DNA from: JAKFEW01 sp036675505
GTDB taxonomy: Bacteria > Cyanobacteriota > Sericytochromatia > S15B-MN24 > JAQBPE01
Direction of reading: 5' to 3'
NCBI GenBank assembly: GCA_036675505.1
Contig: JAKFEW010000146.1
Span: forward strand, 1-63,814
Length of the DNA stretch: 63,814 bases
This document shows, in pieces, positions 16,180-25,052 of this stretch. How positions within the stretch are numbered: the first letter of the stretch is position 1; the number at the start of each line of letters is the position of its first letter. The translations under genes and the position numbers were made by a program. The notes under the pieces are model-generated. The model had not been told where the DNA came from, did not search any database, and saw only the letters and a list, made by a program, of their open reading frames with translations.

Positions 16180-17159
16180 TCGGCGGGACCGCGCACGTCG
16201 CGCTTTTCCCGCTGATCGCGGCGCTCGGCCTGGCGCTCGCGGTCGGCAGGCCGGTGATCGCGTGGCTCGGGATCGTGAAGTTCGGCCAGGTGATCCGCGA
16301 GGAAGGGCCGGAATCTCACAAGGCCAAGGCCGGCACGCCGAGCATGGGCGGCTGGCTCATCTTGGGCCCGGCGCTGTTCGTGGCCCCCTTCTTCGGCCCG
16401 TTGCCGGCGGAGGTCTGGCTGCTGGGCGCGGTGGTGCTCGGCTACGCCTTGGTGGGCTGGCTCGACGACTGGTTGATCATCAAGAAGAAGAGCAACAAGG
16501 GCCTGAGCGCCCGGCAGAAGCTCGCCGGCCAGATCCTGGTGGGGGCCGGCTTCGCCGGCGGCCTCGCTTACCTCGGCCATGGGACGAGCATCCTGCTGCC
16601 CTTCACCGGCGGCCAGGGCACGCTGGACCTCGGGCTGGCGTACCATGCGTTGCTGGTGTTCGTCATGGTGGGCACCACGAACGCCGTGAACCTCACCGAT
16701 GGGCTGGATGGGCTGGCGTCGGGGACGGTGGCGATCGCCCTCACCGGCCTCGCGGCGTGCCTGGTGGCCTACGCCGCGCCCGCCACCGCCGCGGGCACGC
16801 TGGTCCTGGTCGCCGCGGTGATCGGCGGGTGTCTGGGCTTCCTCTGGTACAACGCACACCCGGCCGAGGTCTTCATGGGCGACACCGGCTCGCTCGGCCT
16901 GGGCGCGGCGGTCGCCGGCGCGGCCGTGCTCGGGCGCCTCGAGCTCTGGCTGATCCCGATCGGCGCGCTCTTCATCGCGGAAACCCTTTCCGTGATGATC
17001 CAGGTCGCGTACTTCAAGCGCACGGGCGGCAAGCGATTCTTCAAGATGAGCCCGTTGCACCACCACTTCGAGCTCTCCGGCTGGAAGGAAACCAAGGTGG
17101 TGGCGAGGTTCTACCTGATCGCCGCCATGTGCTCGGTGCTCGCGGTCGCCCTGTTCTGA
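16176..17159 (+). CDS. mraY: Phospho-MurNAc-pentapeptide transferase MraY
   Basis: An integral membrane enzyme that transfers phospho-MurNAc-pentapeptide to undecaprenyl phosphate, giving lipid I. The start is the GTG at 16176, overlapping the murF stop as GTGA. The 327 residues include HKAKAGTPSMGGWL, the catalytic NAVNLTDGLDGLA aspartates, FMGDTGSLGLGA and the histidine-rich KMSPLHHHFEL loop, with about ten hydrophobic segments. Confidence 0.95.
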   Translation: MIGGTAHVALFPLIAALGLALAVGRPVIAWLGIVKFGQVIREEGPESHKAKAGTPSMGGWLILGPALFVAPFFGPLPAEVWLLGAVVLGYALVGWLDDWLIIKKKSNKGLSARQKLAGQILVGAGFAGGLAYLGHGTSILLPFTGGQGTLDLGLAYHALLVFVMVGTTNAVNLTDGLDGLASGTVAIALTGLAACLVAYAAPATAAGTLVLVAAVIGGCLGFLWYNAHPAEVFMGDTGSLGLGAAVAGAAVLGRLELWLIPIGALFIAETLSVMIQVAYFKRTGGKRFFKMSPLHHHFELSGWKETKVVARFYLIAAMCSVLAVALF

Positions 17160-17249
17160 GGCCTGGTCACGTTATGTAAAGACGTCACATATCCCCGCCG
17201 GAGGCTGGTGTATGATGAGGTCCGCCGACGGCCGGCCGTGGCTGGCCGT

Positions 17250-18653
17250 ATGGCATTAGAAACGAGTATCCGCTTGTACTGGCAGAACAAGACCGTCACG
17301 ATCCTCGGCCTCGGCCGCAGCGGCCTCGCCTGCGCACGCGAGCTCGCGGCGCTCGGCTGCAAGCTGATCCTCAGCGATAGCCGGCCCACCGAGGATCTGC
17401 TGCCGATCGTGGCCCACCTGCCGGAAGGCAGCTATCGCGTGGACGGCGGCGGCCATTCGGGCGCCTGCCTCGATGCCGACGTCATCGTGCTTTCGCCGGG
17501 CGTGCCGATCGACCTGCCGATCGTGCAGGCCGCGCTGGCGGACGGCGTGCCGGTCTTCGGCGAGGTCGAGCTGGCCTACCAGCTGCGCCACGACGTTCCA
17601 TACGTCGCGATCACCGGCACGAACGGCAAGACCACGACCACGACCCTGGTCGGCGACGTGCTCAACGCCGCCGGGCTGCGGGCGCCGGTCGGCGGCAACA
17701 TCGGCACGCCGCTGGTGGATCTGGTCCACGCCGAAGCGGACGTGATCGTCGCCGAAATCAGCTCGTTCCAGCTCGAGACCATCCACTCGTTCCGCCCGAA
17801 GGTGGCGGCCTTGTTGAACTTCTCGGACGACCACCTCAACCGCCATGGCTCGCGCGAGGTGTACTGGGCCATGAAACGCCGCATCTTCGAGAACCAGGAA
17901 GCCGACGACTGGGCCGTCCTGAATGCCGACGACGCCCAGGTGGCGACCCTGCTCGGCACGTTGCGCGCCCGCGAGCTGCCCTTCTCGGTGGATCGCGAGC
18001 TGCCTTTCGGCGTGTTCGTGCGCGACGGCCGCATCCTGGCCCGCACCGACGCCGGTGAGCGCGAGGTGATGCCGGTGTCGGAGATCACGCTGCGTGGGCG
18101 CCACAACCTCGAGAACGTGCTCGCGAGCATCGCCATCGCCGTCGCCCTCGACCTCCCGCTTGCGCCCGTGCGGCAGGCCATCGCGTCGTTCGCGGGCGTC
18201 GAGCACCGCATCGAGCCGGTGCGGACGCTGGACGGCGTGCAGTGGATCAACGACAGCAAGGGCACCAACTACGCCTCGACCGTCAAGGCGATCGAGGCCT
18301 TCGACGAGCCAATCGTGCTGGTCGCGGGGGGCCGCGACAAGGGCGGGGCAATCAACGAGCTGATCGAGACGATCGGCCGCCGGGTGAAGCACGTGGTGCT
18401 GCTCGGCGAGGCCGCGCCTTACTTCGAGCGGGTGCTGCGCGGCGCGGGCTATCAGGGCATCACGATGGCCGAGGGGCTCGACGGCGCCGTCGAGGCCGCG
18501 CGCCGGGCCGCGAGTCCGGGCGACGTGGTGCTCTTCTCGCCGGCCTGCACCAGCTTCGATATGTTCACCAATTACGAGGAACGCGGACGTGCCTTCAAGT
18601 CCCTTGTCGCAAACCTGGCAGCCGAGCCCGTCAAGCAGCCGCATCAGAGCTAA
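17250..18653 (+). CDS. murD: UDP-MurNAc-L-Ala:D-Glu ligase MurD
   Basis: Adds D-glutamate to UDP-MurNAc-L-Ala in the cytoplasm. 467 residues from the ATG at 17250. The N-terminal UDP-binding fold starts ILGLGRSGLACARELAALG, the ATP loop is ITGTNGKTTTTTLV, and HRIEPVRTLDGVQWINDSKGTN is the family signature. An in-frame GTG at 17208 preceded by GGAGG (only 3 bases away) is the alternative start. A TATGAT -10-like hexamer at 17211-17216 favours the downstream one. It overlaps ftsW by 65 bases. Confidence 0.94.
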   Translation: MALETSIRLYWQNKTVTILGLGRSGLACARELAALGCKLILSDSRPTEDLLPIVAHLPEGSYRVDGGGHSGACLDADVIVLSPGVPIDLPIVQAALADGVPVFGEVELAYQLRHDVPYVAITGTNGKTTTTTLVGDVLNAAGLRAPVGGNIGTPLVDLVHAEADVIVAEISSFQLETIHSFRPKVAALLNFSDDHLNRHGSREVYWAMKRRIFENQEADDWAVLNADDAQVATLLGTLRARELPFSVDRELPFGVFVRDGRILARTDAGEREVMPVSEITLRGRHNLENVLASIAIAVALDLPLAPVRQAIASFAGVEHRIEPVRTLDGVQWINDSKGTNYASTVKAIEAFDEPIVLVAGGRDKGGAINELIETIGRRVKHVVLLGEAAPYFERVLRGAGYQGITMAEGLDGAVEAARRAASPGDVVLFSPACTSFDMFTNYEERGRAFKSLVANLAAEPVKQPHQS

Positions 18654-19812
18654 GCGCGCCGCGCAGCTCGACCTGTCGCTGCTGTTGGTCGTGCTCGCGC
18701 TGTGCGCCTGGGGCTTGCTCACGATCCTCAGCGCGAGCGCGCCCACGGCCGAGACGGAGCTCAACAACAGCCTCTTCTTCTTCCAACGCCAGGCGCGCTG
18801 GACGGTCCTCGGCCTGGGCGCGCTGGCGCTCGGCACCTTCATCAAGCTCGACTTCCTGCGCCGGATGTCGAAGTGGATTCTGCTCGGCACGGCCGTCCTG
18901 CTGCTCGCGACCCACATCCCGGGCATCGGCATCACGGAGATGGGCTCGAGCCGGTGGGTCCACATCGGGCCGATGTCGGTGCAGCCCTCGGAGGTCGCCA
19001 AGCTCGCGCTCGCGATCTACCTGGCCGACATGCTCGCGCGCCTCGGGCCGCGCAGCTGGAACCTCAACCAGTTCCGCAACACGGTCTTGCCGGTGGGCGG
19101 CGTGCTCGGGATGGTGCTGGTGCAGCCCGACCTCGGCACCACCATCACCCTCGGCATCGCCGCCTACGTCCTGTTCTTCTGCAACGGCACGTCGCTGCTC
19201 ACGATGGGTGGCGTGGCGATCGCCGGCGTCGCCGGCGTGCTCTACACGAGCTTCTCGACGCCGTACCAGCGCCTGCGCTGGACCGGCTTCATGGACCCGT
19301 GGGCCGACCCGCAGGGCATCGGCTACCAGCTCGTTCAGTCGCTCATGGCCATCGGCTCGGGCGGCGTCTTCGGCGAGGGCTGGGGCCAGAGCAAGCAAAA
19401 GCTCTTCTACCTGCCGATTCAATACGCCGACTTCATCTTCGCCGTGCTCGCGGAGGAGATGGGCCTGGTCGGCGGCATCGCGCTGCTCGGCCTGTTCCTG
19501 GTGCTGGCCTGGCGCGGCTTCGCGATCGCCGGCGCCTCCCGGGATCCGTTCCAGGCGCTGCTGGCCATCGCGCTGACGACCGTCGTCGTCGCGCAGGCGT
19601 TGATCAACATCGGCGTCGTCACGGCCAGCCTGCCGACCACGGGCATCCCGTTGCCGTTCCTGAGCTTCGGCGGCACGTCGCTGCTCATCACGCTCTTCGC
19701 GATGGGGCTGATCCTCAACGTGAGCCGGCAGAACCGGCGGATCGCCGCGGCGGAAGAGAAAGCCCAGGCCGCGGCGGCCCGCCAGCCGGAGCTGTCCGAG
19801 ACCCATGCCTGA
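18589..19812 (+). CDS. ftsW: Septal lipid II polymerase FtsW (SEDS family)
   Basis: A SEDS glycosyltransferase with about ten transmembrane segments that polymerises lipid II with FtsI. 407 residues with SSRWVHIGPMSVQPSE, LVQPDLGTTITL, GWGQSKQKLFYLPIQYADFIFAVLAEE-type loops and TTGIPLPFLSFGGTSLL near the end. The GTG at 18589 has GAGGA 8 bases upstream and lies inside the end of murD. The 65-base overlap suggests translational coupling. The Ser/Pro-rich cytoplasmic N-terminus before the first membrane segment is not conserved, so a later start cannot be excluded. Confidence 0.93.
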   Translation: MPSSPLSQTWQPSPSSSRIRAKRAAQLDLSLLLVVLALCAWGLLTILSASAPTAETELNNSLFFFQRQARWTVLGLGALALGTFIKLDFLRRMSKWILLGTAVLLLATHIPGIGITEMGSSRWVHIGPMSVQPSEVAKLALAIYLADMLARLGPRSWNLNQFRNTVLPVGGVLGMVLVQPDLGTTITLGIAAYVLFFCNGTSLLTMGGVAIAGVAGVLYTSFSTPYQRLRWTGFMDPWADPQGIGYQLVQSLMAIGSGGVFGEGWGQSKQKLFYLPIQYADFIFAVLAEEMGLVGGIALLGLFLVLAWRGFAIAGASRDPFQALLAIALTTVVVAQALINIGVVTASLPTTGIPLPFLSFGGTSLLITLFAMGLILNVSRQNRRIAAAEEKAQAAAARQPELSETHA

Positions 19813-19831
19813 CGGCTCACAGAGGCTGTGG

Positions 19832-20224
19832 CTAGCTCGCGCGGTACCGGTTCTCGGGCCGCTGGGCCTCGGCGATCGCCCGGTCGTACTGCTCCTCGAA
19901 CATCTCGAAGGACCCCGCCCGGATCGTCGTGGGCGGCAGCTCGCCCCAGCCCGAGAGGAGCACGGCCACGCCCGGGAACTCACGGCTCAGCCGGCGCAGC
20001 GCGTCGATCAGCCCCAGCGCGCGGTCGCGCGTCGTCGCCCGCGCGTAGCCGCGCACGAACACGCCGTCCACGTCGCAGGCCACGACATCGTCCCAGCGCA
20101 GGGCCAGGCCGGCGAACACGCCACCGAAGGCTTCGGCCGCGACCTGGACCTCGGCCCGCCGCAGCGCGGCGATCGTATCGGCGGTGAGGGTGCCAGAAGC
20201 ACTCAGCGAATAGGCGAGCAACAT
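19832..20224 (-). CDS. Unknown protein (130 aa) inserted on the reverse strand within the dcw cluster
   Basis: A plausible gene: GGAGG stands 7 bases before the ATG at 20224, a TATTAT/TTTGGC promoter lies upstream, and codon use is normal. The protein appears soluble and mixed alpha/beta, with a tryptophan-containing LLSGWGELPPTTIRAGSF segment and an acidic helical end. No family recognised. It converges on ftsW and separates ftsW from murG, so transcription of the downstream murG-ftsZ half must restart. Confidence 0.65.
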   Translation of the reverse strand: MLLAYSLSASGTLTADTIAALRRAEVQVAAEAFGGVFAGLALRWDDVVACDVDGVFVRGYARATTRDRALGLIDALRRLSREFPGVAVLLSGWGELPPTTIRAGSFEMFEEQYDRAIAEAQRPENRYRAS

Positions 20225-20272
20225 GTGTAAACCTCCGTCTCGGTATCCCTGTGCCATTCATGCCCTGCCTTA

Positions 20273-20301
20273 ATAATACTTAACGGTGCAAGCAGGCCAA
20301 A
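20273..20301 (-). promoter_or_regulatory. Promoter of the reverse-strand gene inside dcw
   Basis: On the minus strand TTTGGC (20296-20301) and TATTAT (20273-20278) are 17 bases apart, about 50 bases before the start codon. Confidence 0.55.
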
Positions 20302-20359
20302 TGTTGGCGGATTTTTTGTTACCCATGCATATTGGGTTAAGGATCGAAAAAAGGCGCGC

Positions 20360-20387
20360 TTACCTGGTCGTCGAGTTCGCATATCTT
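20360..20387 (+). promoter_or_regulatory. Promoter of murG, apparently giving a leaderless mRNA
   Basis: TTACCT (20360-20365) and TATCTT (20382-20387) are 16 bases apart. TATCTT ends only 5 bases before the murG ATG and no Shine-Dalgarno is present, so transcription would begin at or beside the start codon. The A/T-rich 20265-20350 stretch upstream also holds an imperfect TTACCCA...TGGGTTAA dyad. Confidence 0.5.
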
Positions 20388-20392
20388 AACGA

Positions 20393-21508
20393 ATGGAGCC
20401 GGCCGTGGCGGACATGATTTTCACGGGCGGCGGCACCGGCGGGCACCTCTACCCGGCCCTGGCGGTGGCCGAGGCGGTGCGGGTGCTGCGTCCGGCGACC
20501 GAGGTGCTCTTCGTCGGCACGCCCGACCGCATCGAGGCGCGTGTGGTGCCGGCCGCCGGCTGGCGCTTCGCGGCCATCCCGGCCGAGGGGCTCTCGCGCC
20601 GGCCGCTGCAGGCGGCGCGGGCGCTCGGCCGGCTCGGTGCGGCGGTGGCGCGCGCGTTGGCCTTGATCCGCCGCGAGCGGCCGCGCGTGGTGCTCGGCAC
20701 CGGCGGCTACGTCAGCGCGCCGGCCCTGCTCGCGGCCCGCTGGGCCGGCGTGCCGGTGGTGTTGCAGGAGCAGAACGTCGTGCCCGGCAAGGTGAACCGC
20801 TGGATCGCGCGCTGGGCGGACACCGTGGCGGTGTCCTTCCCCGGCGGGGAGGCTTACTTCCCGCCGCGCGAGCTGCTGCTGGTCGGCAACCCGATCCGCA
20901 GGGAAGTCCTCGCGTTGGACCGCGCGGCCGCCCGGATGGCGCTGGACCTGCCGGCCGAGGGCCCTGTGCTGCTGGTGACGGGCGGCAGCCAGGGCGCGAA
21001 GCGCATCAACGAGGCGGTCGCGACCCTCGCCCCACGCATCCTGGCCGAGACGCCCTGGACGGTGGTCCACGTGACCGGCCCGACGACCCATGACGCCATC
21101 GGCGCGAGCCTCGCCGGCCTGGTCGGGCCGCGCTGGCGGCTGTACGCCTACCTGGAACAAATGCCCGAGGCGATCGCCGCGAGCGACCTCGTGATCAACC
21201 GGGCCGGCGCCACCACGCTCGCCGAGCTCACGGCGGCCGGCAAGCCGATGATCCTGGTGCCGTATCCCGGCGCGGGCGGCCACCAGCGCCTGAACGCCGA
21301 GGCGGCCGTCGCCGCCGGCGCCGCCCTCGAGCTCGCGGATGCGGCCTGCACGCCGGCGGGCCTGGGCGAGCTGCTCATGCCCCTGCTCGCCGACCCCGCC
21401 CGGCTCGCGGCCATGGCCGCGGCCAGCCGCGCCCAGGGCCGCCCGGACGCGGCGGAACGGCTGGCGCGGCTGCTCTTGGCGAGGGCATTTCCCGCAGAAG
21501 GCTGGTAA
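20393..21508 (+). CDS. murG: Lipid II synthase MurG
   Basis: Transfers GlcNAc from UDP-GlcNAc to lipid I at the cytoplasmic membrane face. 371 residues with the N-terminal GGGTGGHLYPALA loop (12-18 region), the TGGYVSAPALLAA segment, TGGSQGAKRIN in the middle and the donor-site NRAGATTLAELTAAGKP plus PYPGAGGHQRLNAE. The ATG at 20393 has no ribosome binding site. It opens the second half of the dcw cluster (murG-murC-murB-ftsQ). Confidence 0.95.
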   Translation: MEPAVADMIFTGGGTGGHLYPALAVAEAVRVLRPATEVLFVGTPDRIEARVVPAAGWRFAAIPAEGLSRRPLQAARALGRLGAAVARALALIRRERPRVVLGTGGYVSAPALLAARWAGVPVVLQEQNVVPGKVNRWIARWADTVAVSFPGGEAYFPPRELLLVGNPIRREVLALDRAAARMALDLPAEGPVLLVTGGSQGAKRINEAVATLAPRILAETPWTVVHVTGPTTHDAIGASLAGLVGPRWRLYAYLEQMPEAIAASDLVINRAGATTLAELTAAGKPMILVPYPGAGGHQRLNAEAAVAAGAALELADAACTPAGLGELLMPLLADPARLAAMAAASRAQGRPDAAERLARLLLARAFPAEGW

Positions 21509-21610
21509 GCCAAGCGCAGCAGGATCAAGATCTCCCCGGTTGGGGTGGGTGGGCGGGGCGGCTGGAAGGAGCGTAGCGACTGAAGGGGCGGCTGAATAGG
21601 AGCGAAGCGA
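21509..21610. repeat. GC-rich intergenic repeat after murG
   Basis: The 348-base murG-murC gap holds no gene. Its first 100 bases contain a GGATC-AGATC dyad, a G-rich core (GGGTGGGTGGGCGGGGCGG) and repeated GGAGCG-AGCGACTGAAG units. The same core reappears at about 43165-43195 and, in altered form, at 57911-58025. The remainder (21611-21856) is ordinary spacer ending in the murC promoter. Confidence 0.7.
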
Positions 21611-21812
21611 CTGAAGCCCGGCCGCAGGCCAAGTAGACAACGGGATTTGGCGGATTACGGTGGCGGGTGGGTGTCTGGATCCGGTATGCTCAAGGAGCGC
21701 CCAGCCAGGCCTTCATCGCGGCCGGCAACCGCGGAACACGCGGATTTCCGGGTATATTCCGAGTGAGACCCGGCGCCGGGTGACGCGACTCACACCACCG
21801 ACAGACACCGTT

Positions 21813-21821
21813 TGTCATAAT
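21813..21821 (+). promoter_or_regulatory. Extended -10 promoter of murC
   Basis: TG-T-CATAAT lies 35 bases before the murC ATG and differs from the extended -10 consensus at one base. No clear -35 is seen. Confidence 0.5.
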
Positions 21822-21856
21822 ACGGCCGATAAGCCCTCTCGATAAGGACACCCCAG

Positions 21857-23236
21857 ATGATTCCCCAAGCGTTGCACTTCGTCGGCATCGGCGGCATGGG
21901 CATGAGCGCCATCGCCCAGGTCTGGCATTGCAAAGGCCGACCCGTGACCGGCTCGGACGCCCACGCGTCCGGCACCGTGCAGCGTCTGCAGGGGCTCGGG
22001 GTCTCCATTCGCGTGGGCCACGCGGCCGAGCATCTCGGCCCGGACGTCGAGGGCGTGGTGCTCTCCACCGCGGTGAAGGACGACAACCCGGAGGTGGCCG
22101 AGGCGCGGCGGCGCGGCCTGCCGATGTTCCATCGCTCTCACGTGCTCGGGGCGCTGATGCGCGAAAAGACCAGCATCGCCGTCACCGGCACGCATGGCAA
22201 GACGACCACCAGCGCGATGATCGCCTCGATCCTGGTCGAGGCCGGCGTCGACCCCACTGTGTTGCTCGGCGGCGACCTGCCGGACCTCGGTGGCAATGCG
22301 CGCTCGGGCCAGGGGCCCTACCTCGTGGCCGAGGCCGATGAAAGCGACAAGTCGATCATCAACCTGCATGCGGCCATCGTCGTGGTGACCAACCTCGAGG
22401 GCGACCACCTGGAGCACTACCGCGACCTCGACGAGATCATCGAGGTGGTCGCGCAATTCATCAACGACCTCCCGGCGGGCACGAAGCTCGTGGCCTGCGC
22501 GGACGACGCCGGCGTGGCGCGCCTGCTTAAGGTGGTGAAAAACGTCGAGCTGACGACCTACGGCTACAGCGAGGGCGCCGACTTCCGCATCGTGGACGAG
22601 GCCCTGACCGCCGGCGGCTCGACCTTCAAGGTCGGCGGCCGCGTGTTCGCCCTCCAGGTGCCCGGGCGCCACAACATCGCGAACGCCACGGCGGCGATCG
22701 CCGCGTGCGCGCTGCTCGGCATCGCGCCCGAGGCCGGGCAGGTCGGCCTCTCGGGCTTCACCGGCGTGAAGCGGCGGTTCCAGACGATCGGCTCGGTCGG
22801 CGGCATCACGGTCATCGACGACTACGCCCACCACCCCAGCGAAATCAAGGCCACGCTGGCCGCGGCGATGTTGCTGAACCGCCCGGTGCACGCCGTGTTC
22901 CAGCCCCACCGCCACTCGCGCCTCGAGGCCCTGCTCGACGACTTCGCGTTGTCGTTCGGCGGCGTGCGCTCCGTGACCATCATGGAGACCTACTCCGCCG
23001 GTGAGGCGCCGCGTAAGGTCAACGCCGCGGGCCTGGCCACGCTGATCGGCCGCAACGAGCCCGGCGTGCCCGTCACCCACGTGCCGACGGCCACTGGCGC
23101 GGTGAACCACCTCGCAGGCGTCGCGGCCCCCGGTGATCTCGTGCTGCTGCTCGGCGCGGGTGACATCCATCTCGTCGCCCAGCCGTTGCTCACGGCCATC
23201 GAGGCGCGCCTGAACCTCAGCGCCCAGACGGCGTAG
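21857..23236 (+). CDS. murC: UDP-MurNAc:L-Ala ligase MurC
   Basis: Starts the stem peptide by joining L-Ala to UDP-MurNAc. 459 residues. The N-terminal HFVGIGGMGMSAIAQV binds UDP, VTGTHGKTTTSAM (P-loop lysine K115) binds ATP, and EADESDKSI, NLEGDHLEHY and DDYAHHPSEIKATL are MurC blocks. AAGGA precedes the ATG. It is directly followed by murB (3 bases). Confidence 0.96.
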   Translation: MIPQALHFVGIGGMGMSAIAQVWHCKGRPVTGSDAHASGTVQRLQGLGVSIRVGHAAEHLGPDVEGVVLSTAVKDDNPEVAEARRRGLPMFHRSHVLGALMREKTSIAVTGTHGKTTTSAMIASILVEAGVDPTVLLGGDLPDLGGNARSGQGPYLVAEADESDKSIINLHAAIVVVTNLEGDHLEHYRDLDEIIEVVAQFINDLPAGTKLVACADDAGVARLLKVVKNVELTTYGYSEGADFRIVDEALTAGGSTFKVGGRVFALQVPGRHNIANATAAIAACALLGIAPEAGQVGLSGFTGVKRRFQTIGSVGGITVIDDYAHHPSEIKATLAAAMLLNRPVHAVFQPHRHSRLEALLDDFALSFGGVRSVTIMETYSAGEAPRKVNAAGLATLIGRNEPGVPVTHVPTATGAVNHLAGVAAPGDLVLLLGAGDIHLVAQPLLTAIEARLNLSAQTA

Positions 23237-23239
23237 TCG

Positions 23240-24172
23240 ATGGCGATCATGGCCATCCTGGATGCGCCCCCGACGGGGGTGCGGGAGAACGTACGCCTCG
23301 CGCCCTTCACCACCTGGCAAGTCGGCGGGCCGGCGCGGTACTTCCTCGAGCCCACGCGCAGCGAGGAAATCGAAGCGGCGGTCCGCTGGGCGAGCGCGGC
23401 CGGGTTGCCCTGGCGCACGATCGGGCGCGGCAGCAACCTGCTGGTCGCCGACGCGGGCTTTCCGGGCCTGGTCATCCGCCTCGCGAACCAGTTCGCGGCC
23501 GTGAGCGTCGCCCCCGCGGGGGACCACGCCATCATCACCGCCCAGGCCGGGCTCAACTGCGCCCTGTTCGTGATGGCCGGCATCAACGCCGGCTACGGCG
23601 GCCTCGAGCCCTTAGTAGGGGTGCCGGGCACGGTGGGCGGCGCAATCGCCATGAATGCGAGCGCCCACGGCAAGGCGGTCTCCGAGGGATTCCTCGACGG
23701 CCGCGTGCTCACGCCCGCTGGCGCCGTCGAGACCTGGGAGGCCAGCGCCTTCGCCTTCCGGTATCGCCACAGCCGGCTCCACGACGAAGCGGCCGTGTTC
23801 CTGGAGGGCCGTTGGCGGCTCGCCGCGGTCGACAAGGCCGAGGCCAAGGCCCGGGTGATGGCGCTCCAGAAGTGGCGCAACGAGAAACAGCCCACCAACG
23901 TGCCGTCGGGCGGCAGCACCTTCCGCAACCCGGAAGGCGAGCACCCCTCTGCGGGCGCGCTGATCGAGGCGATCGGCGCCAAAGGCCTCAAGCGTGGCAA
24001 CGCGGAGGTCTCCGAGAAACATGCGAACTTCATCCTCAACCGCGGCGGCGCCACCGCCGCTGACATCAATGGCCTGATCATCGAGCTGCAGCGGCGCGTC
24101 TTCGAGAAGTACGGCGTGAAGCTGCGCCCCGAGGTCGTCGGCCTGGGCCTCACCGTTGGCGAACTCGGGTGA
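23240..24172 (+). CDS. murB: UDP-N-acetylenolpyruvoylglucosamine reductase MurB
   Basis: FAD/NADPH enzyme that reduces enolpyruvyl-UDP-GlcNAc to UDP-MurNAc. 310 residues. FTTWQVGGPARYF and IGRGSNLLV bind FAD; GVPGTVGGAIAMNASAHG and the catalytic-serine loop SGGSTFRNPEGEHPSAGALIE-type region are present; KHANFILN is near the C-terminus. The short loop arrangement fits the Gram-positive/cyanobacterial type rather than the longer enterobacterial one. Start 3 bases after murC; overlaps ftsQ. Confidence 0.95.
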   Translation: MAIMAILDAPPTGVRENVRLAPFTTWQVGGPARYFLEPTRSEEIEAAVRWASAAGLPWRTIGRGSNLLVADAGFPGLVIRLANQFAAVSVAPAGDHAIITAQAGLNCALFVMAGINAGYGGLEPLVGVPGTVGGAIAMNASAHGKAVSEGFLDGRVLTPAGAVETWEASAFAFRYRHSRLHDEAAVFLEGRWRLAAVDKAEAKARVMALQKWRNEKQPTNVPSGGSTFRNPEGEHPSAGALIEAIGAKGLKRGNAEVSEKHANFILNRGGATAADINGLIIELQRRVFEKYGVKLRPEVVGLGLTVGELG

Positions 24173-25031
24173 ACCCCAGAGCCGCACAGGCCCGCTGCGG
24201 CGCGTAGCCGACCGTTCGACCCGCCAGGGGCTCGTCAAGCGCCGCCGCCGGCGGGTGCTGCGGCGACTCTACGGCTTCGCGCGGCTGGCCGTGGCCGCCG
24301 CGATGGCCTGGACCATCTGGTGGCTGTGGTCCGGGCCCTTCTGGCGCTGGGACGGCCAGATGACGGTGACGGGCAACCGGCTGGTCGGCAAGCAGGAGAT
24401 CTTCGCGAAGCTGTACGTCCCGCAAAACACGCCGCTCTACATGCTGCGGCCGCAGGATCTCGCCGCCCAATTGGGTGCGATCCCGGCCGTCGCCCAGGTG
24501 GCCGTGCGTCGCTGGCTCTTCCCGGCCCGGCTCGAGGTCATGATTCTGGAGCGACAGGCGCTGGTGCGGGTCGAGGGCCCGAAGGGCGAGCCGATGTCGC
24601 GCTGGATCGACCAGGAGGGCGTGGTCTTCGCGGCGCCCGGCGCGCATATGCAGGCGCGCTTCCCGATCCGCGTCTGGACCGAGCTGCAGCCTGGCGATCG
24701 GCTGCCGGCCTCGGTGCAGACCCACCTCTTCGAGCTGCTCAACGCCTGGCCGAAGGACGCCACGGGGCGCCTCGACCTGCGGAAGCCGCATGACGTCTAC
24801 GCCGCGATCGCCGGGACCCCCGTGCGGCTCGGGGAGGTCTCGGAGATGGCGCTCAAGTTCTCGATGTTCGAACACGTGCGCCCTGAAGCCAAGAAATACA
24901 AGGATCGGCTAAAATATATAAACTTGCGCTTCCCGGCGAGTCCGACCTTCGTGCTCAAGACCGGCGATGAAATCAAGCTCGAGAAGGCCGCGGCGAAGTT
25001 GACGCCGTCGCCAAAACCGTCCGCTCCATAG
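24156..25031 (+). CDS. ftsQ: Cell division protein FtsQ/DivIB
   Basis: A bitopic divisome protein of 291 residues. An Arg-rich cytoplasmic N-terminus (RRRRRVLRRLYG) leads into one transmembrane helix (about 45-62, AVAAAMAWTIWWLWSG). A POTRA domain follows (MTVTGNRLVGKQEIFAKL through RRWLFPARLEVMILERQALVRV), then the FtsQ beta domain. The start is a TTG at 24156 inside the end of murB, a 17-base overlap consistent with coupling. Position between murB and the DUF881 gene matches divIB in Bacillus. Confidence 0.88.
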   Translation: MANSGEPQSRTGPLRRVADRSTRQGLVKRRRRRVLRRLYGFARLAVAAAMAWTIWWLWSGPFWRWDGQMTVTGNRLVGKQEIFAKLYVPQNTPLYMLRPQDLAAQLGAIPAVAQVAVRRWLFPARLEVMILERQALVRVEGPKGEPMSRWIDQEGVVFAAPGAHMQARFPIRVWTELQPGDRLPASVQTHLFELLNAWPKDATGRLDLRKPHDVYAAIAGTPVRLGEVSEMALKFSMFEHVRPEAKKYKDRLKYINLRFPASPTFVLKTGDEIKLEKAAAKLTPSPKPSAP

Positions 25032-25052
25032 CCGACTGAGGGCACCTTCCCC

